Below are positions 17,759 through 26,227 of a stretch of DNA of 64,000 nt, piece after piece. Under the pieces are notes generated by a model. The model had not been told where the DNA came from and did no database searches. It saw nothing but the letters and a program-made list of their open reading frames with translations. Source of the stretch: an uncultured Lachnospiraceae bacterium. GTDB lineage: Bacteria > Bacillota > Clostridia > Lachnospirales > Lachnospiraceae. Each line of letters begins with the position of its first letter. The stretch's first letter is position 1. Where the stretch lies: contig CALGVA010000019.1 of NCBI GenBank assembly GCA_937920345.1, positions 1 to 64,000 of the forward strand, given 5' to 3'. The translations under genes were made by a program, and so were the position numbers.

Positions 17759-19159
17759 CTATAATTCGCAGTTATTTACCGTTCTCGGGAAAGGAATAAC
17801 ATCCCTGATGTTGCCCATACCGGTCAGATACATGACGCATCGCTCAAATCCGAGACCAAATCCCGCATGGCGCGCGGAACCGTACTTTCGAAGGTCCAGA
17901 TAGAACTGGTAATCCTCCTTGTGCAGTCCCAGTTCATCCATCCGCTTCTCCAGCAGTTCAAGATTGTCCTCTCTCTGGCTGCCGCCGATGATCTCGCCGA
18001 TTCCCGGTACAAGACAGTCCATCGCTGCGACAGTCCTGCCGTCCTCGTTCAGCTTCATGTAGAACGCCTTGATCTCCTTCGGATAATCCGTCACAAAGAC
18101 AGGCCGCTTAAATTCCTGCTCTGTCAGATACCGCTCATGCTCGGTCTGCAGGTCACATCCCCACGATACCTTGTACTCAAACTCATCATTGTGTTTCTCC
18201 AGAATGCCGATCGCATCCGTATAAGTCACATGTGCAAAATCAGAATGCAGCACATGGTTCAGCCGCTCGATCAGTCCTTTATCTACAAACTGATTAAAGA
18301 AATTCATCTCCTCCGGCGCATTCTCCAGCACATAGCGGATCACGTGCTTAAGCATCGCCTCAGCCAGTTCCATATCGTCCGTCAGGTCTGCAAAAGCAAT
18401 CTCCGGCTCGATCATCCAGAACTCCGCCGCATGTCTGGTTGTGTTGGAATTCTCCGCACGGAAAGTCGGTCCGAAAGTATATACATTTTTAAATGCAAAA
18501 GCATATGTCTCCACATTCAACTGTCCGCTGACGGTCAGATTCGTCGCCTTACCGAAGAAGTCCTGACTGTAATCCACCTGCCCGTCCTCTGTCACCGGCA
18601 GATTGTTCAGGTCCATCGTCGTCACCTGGAACATCTCTCCTGCACCCTCACAATCGCTCCCCGTAATGATGGGCGTGTGTACATACACAAATCCTCTCTC
18701 CTGGAAAAATGTATGAATCGCATATGCGATCAGGGAACGCACACGGAATGTTGCCTGAAACGTGTTGGTTCTCGGTCTTAAGTGTGAGATCGTCCGCAGA
18801 TACTCGAAGCTGTGTCTCTTTTTCTGTAACGGATAATCCGCGGTGGACTCTCCCTCCACCATAATCTCAGCCGCCTGCATCTCAAATGCCTGCTTCGCCT
18901 GCGGCGTTGCCACAATCTTTCCCTTCGCCACGATCGCCGATCCCACATTCAGCTTCGAAATCGCCTCGAAATTATCCAGCGTATCGGCGTATACCACCTG
19001 CAGCGTCTCGAAGAAAGTACCATCGTTTACGACAATAAATCCGAATGTCTTAGAGTCTCTTATGCTTCTCACCCATCCGCCGATCGTCACTTCCCTGTCG
19101 ATATAGTCCTGCGTGTTGCGATACAGATCCTTAATGTCTGTCAGATTCATGCTGCTCAT
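17759..19159 (-). CDS. asnS: Asparagine--tRNA ligase
   Basis: 466 residues, full length. An N-terminal OB-fold anticodon-binding domain ('VTIGGWVRSIRDSKTFGFI') is followed by the class II catalytic core: motif 2 region 'TFRAENSNTTRHAAEFWMIE' and motif 3 'GFGLGFERCVMYLTGMGNIRD'. It charges tRNA-Asn with asparagine in the cytoplasm. Start supported by AAGGAGAG eight bases upstream. Only 85 bases separate it from the PPIase gene, so it may be read from that promoter; no T-box leader is present. Confidence 0.98.
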   Translation of the reverse strand: MSSMNLTDIKDLYRNTQDYIDREVTIGGWVRSIRDSKTFGFIVVNDGTFFETLQVVYADTLDNFEAISKLNVGSAIVAKGKIVATPQAKQAFEMQAAEIMVEGESTADYPLQKKRHSFEYLRTISHLRPRTNTFQATFRVRSLIAYAIHTFFQERGFVYVHTPIITGSDCEGAGEMFQVTTMDLNNLPVTEDGQVDYSQDFFGKATNLTVSGQLNVETYAFAFKNVYTFGPTFRAENSNTTRHAAEFWMIEPEIAFADLTDDMELAEAMLKHVIRYVLENAPEEMNFFNQFVDKGLIERLNHVLHSDFAHVTYTDAIGILEKHNDEFEYKVSWGCDLQTEHERYLTEQEFKRPVFVTDYPKEIKAFYMKLNEDGRTVAAMDCLVPGIGEIIGGSQREDNLELLEKRMDELGLHKEDYQFYLDLRKYGSARHAGFGLGFERCVMYLTGMGNIRDVIPFPRTVNNCEL

Positions 19160-19244
19160 AATGTAATCTCTCCTTCTTCATCCCTTATAGTTTGTCTCAT
19201 ATTGTATTCATTCTGAAAACACATCTTAAAAATGCGAAGCCGCA

Positions 19245-20393
19245 TTAATCTTCTATTGTAGATATCATCTCAATCTTTCCGTTCTCCTTCAGGTAATCCA
19301 TGACATTTCTTCGCATTACCTGTTCCTTCAGCATTTCCATGTCCGTGCTCTCTCTGAACTTCTCCTCGGATTCATAATTGTAGACTTCCACTCTACTGTT
19401 AATCTCATCCTGTATCTGTTCTTCGGTAGGATTTAATCCCTCCGTATCAGCGATCGCCTGAAACATGATATACTGCTGTGCCGCCGTAAGCGCCTCTGTC
19501 CTGAACTTCTCCGCATACCCGTCCGGGTCCAGTCCGTAATAATTCTGCATATAATCTTTCAGAGTCATTCCCATGGACTGTGCGTTGGCATTCATTACAT
19601 CTTTCAGGTTCTGTTCGAAGCGTTCCACCATCTTAGCCGGCGGTTCCCTGAAAGAGCATTCCGACATGACCGCATTGGTTATGGTCGTCTCAATCGTATT
19701 CTGATAAGTCTGAACCTCCGTCTCATAGAAATAATTATACACGTAATCCCTCAAGTCCTTCTCGGTTTTACAGTTTTCTATCCCCAGTCCCTGTACAAAC
19801 TCATCTGTCAACTCCGGCATCACTTTCCTGCCGATGCTGTTGACCGTGACTTCAAATACAACCGGAACGCCCGAAAGATCAGGATTCCGTTCATAGGGAT
19901 CGGGAAACTTCAGATTCAGGGACACCGTGTCGCCGATATCCGCGCCGATCAGTCCCTCCTCGAAACCGTCTATAAACTGATGGGCACCGATCGTCAAGTC
20001 ATAGCCCGCCGCGGTTCCGCCCTCAAAAGCTTCTCCGTCAACATAGCCTGCGAAATCAATATTCACCGTATCTCCGTTTTCCACGGCTCTTCCGGTCACT
20101 GCCTCCGTCGTGGTATAGTTCGGCAGAATATAATACTGAATATACATATCCACGAGTCCGTCTTCCACCACCGGTTCCGGTGCGGCTGCCTCTATGCCGA
20201 CATAATTTCCCAGCGTCACGTAATCCGCCGCTTTTATATCTTTCAGATATACCTTGTCTCCGCAGGCAGTCAGAAACAGCGCCAGGATGCAGGCGGTCAC
20301 AGGTATCATCCGTTTCTTTCCAGTGCGTTCCCTGCCCTGCGCACTTTTCCGCTTCTCACCGCCGCCTGCAATATCTTTCCTCATATTAATCAT
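19245..20393 (-). CDS. Trigger-factor-like FKBP peptidyl-prolyl isomerase lipoprotein
   Basis: About 382 residues. A signal sequence with lipobox 'LTAC' anchors it outside the membrane. An FKBP-type domain follows ('NGDTVNIDFAGYVDGEAFEG', 'GAHQFIDGFEEGLIG', then 'VVFEVTVNSI') and a C-terminal helical trigger-factor-like part. It has no N-terminal ribosome-binding domain, so it is a surface foldase rather than the ribosomal chaperone. The ATG at 20393 has GGAG seven bases upstream and is preferred to one four codons earlier. Likely helps secreted proteins fold after export. Confidence 0.87.
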   Translation of the reverse strand: MINMRKDIAGGGEKRKSAQGRERTGKKRMIPVTACILALFLTACGDKVYLKDIKAADYVTLGNYVGIEAAAPEPVVEDGLVDMYIQYYILPNYTTTEAVTGRAVENGDTVNIDFAGYVDGEAFEGGTAAGYDLTIGAHQFIDGFEEGLIGADIGDTVSLNLKFPDPYERNPDLSGVPVVFEVTVNSIGRKVMPELTDEFVQGLGIENCKTEKDLRDYVYNYFYETEVQTYQNTIETTITNAVMSECSFREPPAKMVERFEQNLKDVMNANAQSMGMTLKDYMQNYYGLDPDGYAEKFRTEALTAAQQYIMFQAIADTEGLNPTEEQIQDEINSRVEVYNYESEEKFRESTDMEMLKEQVMRRNVMDYLKENGKIEMISTIED

Positions 20394-20557
20394 AATAGTC
20401 TCCATTCCTATCCACGTATTCCGTGATCCGCACCGCCATGGCGGTCTGCAGCATGCTGCTCACAGGAACCCATACTTATTTATATTAACATACATCGGGC
20501 TTACTTAAAAGAGGGTTCTTCCGACTTTTCGGATTATGGAAATCTCTTGAATTTTTC

Positions 20558-20586
20558 TTGCTTAAAGCTTCGATCAATGTTAAAAT
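20558..20586 (+). promoter_or_regulatory. Promoter of the 20634 gene
   Basis: TTGCTT (20558-20563) and TAAAAT (20581-20586) are separated by exactly 17 bases and lie about 50 bp before the ATG at 20634. Confidence 0.6.
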
Positions 20587-20633
20587 ATTTTGTACATGTA
20601 ATCATGTAAATCAGTATGTCCGGAGGTAGTTCC

Positions 20634-21110
20634 ATGAATACGTTAACCATTGTTTTATTAGTCATTCTGGCAGTGTTGATCGTTGCCGTCGTCGTATTAT
20701 ATTTCCTTGGCAGGAAAGCACAGAAAAAACAGAGCGAACAGCAGGCGCAGATCGATGCCATGAAGCAGACGGTCTCTATGCTGATCATAGATAAGAAACG
20801 CATGAAACTGCGGGATGCCGGGCTTCCGCAGGCTGTACTCGAACAGACACCGAAGTGGCTGCGCGGTTCTAAACTGCCCATTGTCAAGGCTAAAGTAGGT
20901 CCTCAGGTCATGTCCCTGATCTGCGAGGAGAAAATTTTTGATTCCGTGCCTGTCAAAAAAGAAGTGAAAGCCGTAGTCAGCGGTATCTACATCACGGACG
21001 TGAAGGGACTGCACGGTAAACCCGTTGTCACCGAGAAGAAGAAAAAGAGCAAGTTCAAACAGCTTGTGGAGCGCGCGCAGGAGAAAGCAGGTGCGAAGCC
21101 TGTCAAGTAA
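20634..21110 (+). CDS. Membrane-anchored protein of unknown function
   Basis: 158 residues from the ATG at 20634, chosen because CCGGAGG lies nine bases upstream. An N-terminal membrane span (about 3-25) is followed by a charged helical segment and a compact domain ('LPIVKAKVGPQVMSLICEEKIFD'), ending in a Lys-rich tail. I do not recognise a family. Topology suggests a short outside end and a cytoplasmic domain. The gene is alone, followed directly by two copies of a 48-bp palindromic repeat. Confidence 0.7.
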   Translation: MNTLTIVLLVILAVLIVAVVVLYFLGRKAQKKQSEQQAQIDAMKQTVSMLIIDKKRMKLRDAGLPQAVLEQTPKWLRGSKLPIVKAKVGPQVMSLICEEKIFDSVPVKKEVKAVVSGIYITDVKGLHGKPVVTEKKKKSKFKQLVERAQEKAGAKPVK

Positions 21111-21123
21111 CTGCAGTAAATTT

Positions 21124-21171
21124 GCTTCGCAAATTAACTGCGCGAGATTCGCTTCGCGAACTCGAATAAGC
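21124..21171. repeat. 48-bp palindromic repeat, copy 1
   Basis: Identical to the copy at 21189-21236. It consists of two small hairpins, each with a TTC loop: TTTGC/GCAAA (with flanking bases) and GAG-a-TTCGC/GCGAA-CTC. Lies 13 bp after the gene ending at 21110. Confidence 0.85.
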
Positions 21172-21188
21172 GGTTGCTTTAACATAAC

Positions 21189-21236
21189 GCTTCGCAAATT
21201 AACTGCGCGAGATTCGCTTCGCGAACTCGAATAAGC
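21189..21236. repeat. 48-bp palindromic repeat, copy 2
   Basis: Exact duplicate of 21124-21171, 17 bp further on. The 30-base 3' part, ending in AATAAGC, recurs at 43677-43723. Confidence 0.85.
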
Positions 21237-21279
21237 ATAAGATATGATCAGAACAGCAGCTTTATCTTAAGAGTATATC

Positions 21280-21729
21280 TCAACTCAAGGTAAAACTGCT
21301 GTTTTCTTTGGAGCAGATGTCGATTCTGATATGGCAGTCGGACAGGAACTCATAGTTCACATCCAGAGAATAGTCCACATCCACCACGATATTATCCTCG
21401 TGTTCTTCAATCTGTATTCTTTTTGTATCAATCCCGAACAGGATCTGCCCGAACGGCGTATTGTAATTCGTCAGATTCTTCTTATTCTCCTGAAAGATCA
21501 TGTGTACATTAACCAGCCCGTTTCTGGACAGTTCCAGCATATGCTCGCTGAACTTCAGTCTGTTCTTGGTCGGTCGGGCAAATCCTTCCGTGATCTCCTC
21601 ATAAACAACATAATGCTTATCGTTCTTCTTAAAGTAATCACCTACCGTCACCATCTCAACTTTATCAGCATCCGCCTCGCGCTGGTCAAACTGCAGCCCG
21701 CGAAGTGTCAGTAATACTTCCCGTGTCAT
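21280..21729 (-). CDS. DUF1934 (YwiB-like) beta-barrel protein
   Basis: About 149 residues of mostly beta-strand, matching the DUF1934/YwiB family: 'VLLTLRGLQF' start, the repeated short strands 'HYVVYEE' and 'NRLKFSEHMLELSRNG', and 'TPFGQILFGIDTKRIQIE' near the end. Family members are small cytoplasmic proteins with a lipocalin-like barrel and unknown function. The ATG at 21729 follows AGGA by five bases and is preferred over one four codons upstream. It lies 38 bp after murI on the same strand, so they may form an operon. Confidence 0.85.
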   Translation of the reverse strand: MTREVLLTLRGLQFDQREADADKVEMVTVGDYFKKNDKHYVVYEEITEGFARPTKNRLKFSEHMLELSRNGLVNVHMIFQENKKNLTNYNTPFGQILFGIDTKRIQIEEHEDNIVVDVDYSLDVNYEFLSDCHIRIDICSKENSSFTLS

Positions 21730-21767
21730 ATGTATCCTCATTTCCGTGCAGACATTTTCTGCACAAT

Positions 21768-22601
21768 CTAATACTCATCTATGTTGATCACTTTAGCGGA
21801 CAAGATCCCGTAAGTCAGGATCGAATTGGCAAATTTCTGGAATTTATCCGCTGCATCGCTGACAAAGAACCGGTACAGTTCCGTGCCCAGTTCCGGTCTG
21901 TGGCCGCTCTCCAGCCCCTGTTTTCGCAAAAGTTCTCTCAACTCTCTCGCAGTCTCGTAAGCGGGATTAACCAGTGTTACCCCGTCCCCCATAATTCTTC
22001 CGATGGTGGAGCGGATCATCGGATAATGTGTACAGCCCAGAATCAGCGTATCAATTCCGACGTCGATCAGCTCTGTCAGATATCGCTTGGCAATCTCATC
22101 CGTCACAGGGTCTTCCCAGAGCCCTTCCTCCACTAATGGAACGAACAGTGGACACGCTTTACCGAGCACGGTCGCACGCGCATCGTTCTCTTTTATGTAC
22201 CGGCTGTATATGCCGCTCCCGGTCGTCGCCTCCGTCGCGATCACACCAATCTTACCGTTCTTCGTCGCCTTGATCGCCGCCTTGGCTCCGGGCTTTACCA
22301 CGCCGATGACGGGGATATCCGTCTCCTGTTCTAACACGTCCAGAGCATATGCGCTTGCAGTATTACAGGCAACCACGATCGCCTTGACCTCCTGCGTCTG
22401 CAGAAACCTGACGATCTGTCTCGAAAATTTCGTAATCGTATCCTGTGACTTACTGCCATATGGTACTCTCGCCGTATCTCCGAAATACACGATCCGCTCA
22501 TTGGGAAGCTGACGCATGATCTCTCTGGCCACCGTCAGCCCGCCCACCCCTGAATCAAAGACACCGATGGGTCTGTTACACACCTCTTCACGTTCGCTCA
22601 T
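21768..22601 (-). CDS. murI: Glutamate racemase
   Basis: 277 residues, full length. N-terminal 'PIGVFDSGVGGLTVAREI', the two catalytic cysteines in 'VVACNTASA' (C79) and 'LGCTHYP' (C190), and 'YFGDTARVPYG' are all present. It makes D-glutamate for peptidoglycan in the cytoplasm. It is followed on the same strand by the DUF1934 gene. No unusual features. Confidence 0.97.
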   Translation of the reverse strand: MSEREEVCNRPIGVFDSGVGGLTVAREIMRQLPNERIVYFGDTARVPYGSKSQDTITKFSRQIVRFLQTQEVKAIVVACNTASAYALDVLEQETDIPVIGVVKPGAKAAIKATKNGKIGVIATEATTGSGIYSRYIKENDARATVLGKACPLFVPLVEEGLWEDPVTDEIAKRYLTELIDVGIDTLILGCTHYPMIRSTIGRIMGDGVTLVNPAYETARELRELLRKQGLESGHRPELGTELYRFFVSDAADKFQKFANSILTYGILSAKVINIDEY

Positions 22602-22655
22602 TATAATCCCCCATTCCCGCGCAGTGTGAAAACCTCTGCAAGACGGATTTCAATT

Positions 22656-22937
22656 CTATTTTTTATGGAATTTCTCTTCCAGCCATTCTAACAGTCTGCT
22701 CTTAACGACGACCTCATCCCCTGCCGCGTGTAAGATATCCCTGCAGTCTGTCTCTTCCAGAACAATCTCTTCTCCATCCACGATAATGACCTGCTCGTAG
22801 GTGCTTTCCGTAAAACACAGTTCCGGATACAAAGCGCCCCACCACATAAGTGCAAATAAAGCGGCTGCCGCCGTACGGATGCGCACATCCCGATATATTC
22901 TGATCAGCAGCTGTCTCACGTACTGTCTGTTACACAT
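22656..22937 (-). CDS. Small single-span membrane protein, unknown function
   Basis: 93 residues from the ATG at 22937 (AAGGGAG ten bases upstream). A hydrophobic segment near 21-42 ('AAAALFALMWWGALYPELCF') is followed by an acidic extracellular or cytoplasmic tail ('VIIVDGEEIVLEE'). No family recognised. It sits 54 bp upstream of murI on the same strand, so co-transcription is plausible. Confidence 0.65.
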   Translation of the reverse strand: MCNRQYVRQLLIRIYRDVRIRTAAAALFALMWWGALYPELCFTESTYEQVIIVDGEEIVLEETDCRDILHAAGDEVVVKSRLLEWLEEKFHKK

Positions 22938-23048
22938 GTTGTTACACTCCCTTTCTTTCATGCGGACACGCGGCGTATATTCGTGCCGGCGCGGCCGGTT
23001 ATGCTCTGTCTATATAAGAAGTGTAACCTTGATTCTGCTCTCTATACA

Positions 23049-23750
23049 TCAGGCTTTCTTATGATGTATGTCCTGTTTCTGTTCCAGACGGATCTGTCTG
23101 ATAATCGACCTTTCCTGATTGTCAATATGAAGCTTTGCAGCTGCAGCCGCCTGCTCCTTATCACGCCTGATAATGCTTTCGTATATCATTCTATGCTCAT
23201 TAATCAGATTATCATGACGGTTTTCATCTTTAATATATTCAAAACGGTAGCGATACATCTGCTCCGACAGATTATTGATCAGCTGAATCAGGCGTTTATT
23301 GCCTGTCGCCTGCACAATAATATCGTGGAGCGCCACGTCCGCCGCTGCAATCGTCGTCGCATCCCTGGTCTGCGTTGCGCGTTCAAAAGCCTCACATGCC
23401 CGCTTCAGCCGTTCTTCTTCCTCGGTCGTGATCCGGTCACAAGCCAGTTCTACGCAAAGCGCATCCAGCGCACGCCGCACCTCCAGCACGTCTTTCAGGC
23501 TTTTCTCCGTAATCTGTGCCACCTCCGCACCGCGGCGCGGTATCATGATCACCAGCCCTTCCAGTTCCAGCTTGCGAATCGCCTCCCTGATCGGCGTCCT
23601 GCTGACACCCAGACGATTCGCCAGATGGATCTCCAGCAGACGCTCTCCTGGCTTCAGTTCCCCTGTAAGAATCGCTTTGCGCAGCGTATTAAACACCACA
23701 TCCCGCAAGGGAAGGAACTCATCCATTGTCATTTCCAAATGGTCTCCCAT
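23049..23750 (-). CDS. GntR-family regulator, FadR/FCD subfamily
   Basis: About 233 residues: winged helix-turn-helix ('LRDVVFNTLRKAILTGELKP', then 'LANRLGVSRTPIREAIRKLE') and an all-helical FCD ligand domain with likely metal ligands ('DVALHDIIVQ' and later His residues near 'LINEHRMIYE'). FCD regulators usually respond to small organic acids. The start at 23750 has AAAGGCGGG upstream. It lies about 44 bp after ispE and is probably co-transcribed with it. Palindromes of the TTGTATACAA type upstream of ispE are candidate autoregulatory operators. Confidence 0.92.
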   Translation of the reverse strand: MGDHLEMTMDEFLPLRDVVFNTLRKAILTGELKPGERLLEIHLANRLGVSRTPIREAIRKLELEGLVIMIPRRGAEVAQITEKSLKDVLEVRRALDALCVELACDRITTEEEERLKRACEAFERATQTRDATTIAAADVALHDIIVQATGNKRLIQLINNLSEQMYRYRFEYIKDENRHDNLINEHRMIYESIIRRDKEQAAAAAKLHIDNQERSIIRQIRLEQKQDIHHKKA

Positions 23751-23794
23751 CCAAACCCGCCTTTCTGACATCTTCTGCCACACGCCGCCAATGA

Positions 23795-24661
23795 TTAACC
23801 TGCATGAAACGCCGTCACATGGATCTGTGCGGCAAGCCCGCTCCTCTTCACAGCTTCAGCCGCCCTCTGTGCCGTCTCACACCGCCTGTATATACCGAAC
23901 ACCGTAGGCCCGCTGCCGCTCATCAGCGCATTCTCCGCACCCTCAAGACGCATCAGCTCTTTCAGTTTCTCTATGACAGGATACTCCCTGGCCGTGACCG
24001 TCTCCAGTACATTGCCGAGCCGGTCGGTGATTCCTTTCAGATCATGCGCCCGGAGCGCACGGATCATACCGTCTATATCAGGATGATACGTCAGTGTCTC
24101 GACGTGCAGATTCCCGTATACAAACGCAGTGGATACGTTGATATCCGGTTTCGCCACCACAAGAAAACACGCTGGCGGCGCCGGCAGCGGTGACAGAATC
24201 TCGCCGATTCCCTCCGACAGCATCGTGCCGCCTGCCAGACAGTAAGGAATATCCGCCCCCAGCTTCACGCCCAGCCTCTGCAGTTCGCTTATAGAGTATC
24301 TCATTCCAAACAGTTCATTCAACCCGTGCATGGCTGCCGCCGCATCGGCGCTGCCGCCCGCCATCCCCGCAGCGACAGGGATTCTCTTGGTCAGCGTGAT
24401 CTGTGCACCCTCCCGTATCCCCTTTTCCCGGAAAAGCAGATCTGCCGCCTTACAGATCAGATTGTCGGCGCCTGTCGGAAGCTCCGCGCTGTCTGTCAGC
24501 AGTCTGATCCCCGGCTCCGCCATTCTCTCTATAACCAAGTCATCACACAGATCAACCGTCTGCATGATCATTCTGACTTCATGATAACCATCCGCCCTGC
24601 GCCGCAGGACGTCCAGTCCGATATTGACCTTCGCATATGCTTTTCTGGTGATATGATCCAT
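23795..24661 (-). CDS. ispE: 4-diphosphocytidyl-2-C-methyl-D-erythritol kinase
   Basis: 288 residues, full length GHMP kinase. It has 'AYAKVNIGLDVLRRRADGYH' at the start, the glycine-rich ATP loop 'PVAAGMAGGSADAAA' (95-109) and the C-terminal 'MSGSGPTVFGIY'. It phosphorylates CDP-methylerythritol in the MEP isoprenoid pathway, showing that this pathway is used. First gene of an apparent ispE-gntR operon with a good promoter upstream (24781-24810). Confidence 0.96.
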   Translation of the reverse strand: MDHITRKAYAKVNIGLDVLRRRADGYHEVRMIMQTVDLCDDLVIERMAEPGIRLLTDSAELPTGADNLICKAADLLFREKGIREGAQITLTKRIPVAAGMAGGSADAAAAMHGLNELFGMRYSISELQRLGVKLGADIPYCLAGGTMLSEGIGEILSPLPAPPACFLVVAKPDINVSTAFVYGNLHVETLTYHPDIDGMIRALRAHDLKGITDRLGNVLETVTAREYPVIEKLKELMRLEGAENALMSGSGPTVFGIYRRCETAQRAAEAVKRSGLAAQIHVTAFHAG

Positions 24662-24758
24662 CTGTCCGCCTCGTCCTCCGTCATGATGTTCTCATGAACC
24701 TGTATCCTGGTCTGATTCTGCAGTCCTGTCCGCATCTTCCCCGGTTACAGATTGCATT

Positions 24759-24792
24759 TTGTATACAATAATTGTATTTTATTATATACAAT
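24759..24792. promoter_or_regulatory. Pair of TTGTATACAA-type palindromes (candidate GntR operator)
   Basis: A perfect TTGTATACAA (24759-24768) is followed by ATTGTAT (24771-24777) and ATACAAT (24786-24792). The second palindrome overlaps the -10 box of the ispE promoter. FCD-type GntR regulators often bind such sites, and the gntR gene is in this operon. Confidence 0.55.
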
Positions 24793-24810
24793 ACATCTCC
24801 GTTTCGTCAA
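24781..24810 (-). promoter_or_regulatory. Promoter of ispE-gntR
   Basis: Minus-strand TTGACG (24810-24805) and TATAAT (24786-24781), 18 bases apart, about 120 bp before the ispE ATG. Confidence 0.7.
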
Positions 24811-24886
24811 GATACGCCCTGTTTTTCCGATGTAGGACGGATTTTGCGGACATTCAAAATAAAAAAGAATGTGGAGGTAACAGACA

Positions 24887-25261
24887 ATGGCAAAATCATT
24901 ATTTGAGGAACTGGGTGGCAGATACGAGCGGCAAGGCGATTACTTAATACCGTGCTTGGCTGTACCCGCCGAAGAAGAACAACCCATAGGTATATGGGGA
25001 CAGCGGCACTTGGACTATCTGAAGCAGTACCGAAAGGTTACATACACCAATCTTTTCACAAGCGGCAGGCTCAATACTTATCTTGCCGACATCGACTGGC
25101 AGGCGCGGGAACGCTTTGAAAGGCTCATAGAGGGCATGAAACAGGCGCAGGGCATAACGGAACGCCTAAAGGAGGAAAATGCCTTAGAATGGACGGGACG
25201 GCTCAACAACATAAGGGCGTGTGCGAGGGAGATTGTGAATGAGGAAATTATTTACACATAG
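24887..25261 (+). CDS. tnpV: TnpV transposon-encoded protein
   Basis: 124 residues matching TnpV of clostridial transposons: 'LFEELGGRYERQGDYLIPCL', 'IGIWGQRHLDYLKQYRKVTY' and 'LNTYLADIDWQARERFERLI'. Its role is not established; it usually accompanies large serine recombinases. Start supported by GGAGG eight bases upstream. A clear terminator follows at 25270. Confidence 0.92.
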   Translation: MAKSLFEELGGRYERQGDYLIPCLAVPAEEEQPIGIWGQRHLDYLKQYRKVTYTNLFTSGRLNTYLADIDWQARERFERLIEGMKQAQGITERLKEENALEWTGRLNNIRACAREIVNEEIIYT

Positions 25262-25269
25262 GCAATACA

Positions 25270-25301
25270 GCGACAGAGGGTTAAATTTCTGTCGCTTTTT
25301 T
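25270..25301 (+). terminator. Terminator after tnpV
   Basis: GCGACAGA (25270-25277) pairs with TCTGTCGC (25288-25295), followed by six Ts. Confidence 0.9.
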
Positions 25302-25640
25302 CTGGAATCTTAGTGTCTGTATTCGTACCTTTCATATTAAAATCTTGAGAAAGGCAGCATAAGTGTCTATAATTGTGAGGCGTTAAATGGCTATTCAGAC
25401 TATTGAACATAAAAAAGAAATGTTACAGGTGATTATTAATGCCGACAGATAAATAATGAAATTATGCGGTTAAAATATCATGTTGAAATGTTTGATAAAA
25501 AACTGTAGGCGAAAAAAGATAACGGATAGCTAGCATTAACTATTCGATGTAGCAGTCAACTGATGGTTGAATTAGAGAATCAACCAATAGTTCCTTTCAA
25601 AAAAATGCTTATTATGTATGATAAAACTAGGAGGTAAGAA
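25302..25640. other. Gap inside the transposon remnant
   Basis: AT-rich with only tiny frames (for example a 21-codon frame at 25387). An inverted repeat GGTTGA (25565-25570)/TCAACC (25580-25585) lies about 55 bp before the XRE gene and may be its operator. Otherwise nothing recognised; probably decayed element DNA. Confidence 0.4.
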
Positions 25641-26114
25641 ATGAATCAAGAAAAAATTGGAAAATTTATTGCTGAATGTCGTAAAGAAAAAAATCTTACT
25701 CAGTTACAGCTGGCAGAAAAGCTTAACATTAGTAATAGGGCTGTTTCAAAATGGGAAACAGGAAAAAGCTGTCCAGATGTATCAATAATGATGGAGCTAT
25801 GTGACATTCTTGGAATAAATGTAAACGAATTGTTATCGGGAGAAAGGATTATAATGGAAAATTATCAAAAAAAAGCAGAACAAAATTTGGTGGAATTACA
25901 GAAACAAAAAGAGCAAGCAAACAAGATGAAAAGAAAATTGGAAATTTTATGGGGAGTGATTGCAATTATTCTATGTCCAGTTCATTTAGCTATAAATTAT
26001 TTTTATCCTGAAAATCAAGGAACATATATTGGTTGGGTGATTTTGATAGTAGGGGCTCTTTTGTTTGTGCCATATTTTTTGAAATATTACAAAGTGGAAA
26101 TTAAATTGAAATAA
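25641..26114 (+). CDS. XRE-family regulator with two membrane spans
   Basis: 157 residues. An N-terminal HTH_3 domain ('IAECRKEKNLTQLQLAEKL', 'ISNRAVSKWETGKSCPDV') is followed by a coiled stretch rich in Gln and Lys and two hydrophobic spans (about 107-125 and 131-150). It has the same plan as the protein at 7573-8001. Start supported by AGGAGGT. Markedly AT-rich compared with tnpV and the recombinase on either side, so it looks like a later insertion into the transposon. Confidence 0.88.
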   Translation: MNQEKIGKFIAECRKEKNLTQLQLAEKLNISNRAVSKWETGKSCPDVSIMMELCDILGINVNELLSGERIIMENYQKKAEQNLVELQKQKEQANKMKRKLEILWGVIAIILCPVHLAINYFYPENQGTYIGWVILIVGALLFVPYFLKYYKVEIKLK

Positions 26115-26227
26115 GTTACTAGCTGATATATTTGAACTTTTTTGTAAAGAAAAAGCTAAATTCCTATCTATCGGGCAGGTAAATATATCATTAAAGAGCC
26201 AAACGCATAGATGCAGAGCCGATAAAC

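Noticed and set aside
17867..18781. A 304-codon open frame opposite asnS
   Set aside because: asnS is certain on the other strand; this frame has no family-like motifs.
19160..19244. T-box leader upstream of asnS
   Set aside because: Only 85 bases are available after the upstream stop codon, too short for a T-box, and no T-box sequence is seen.
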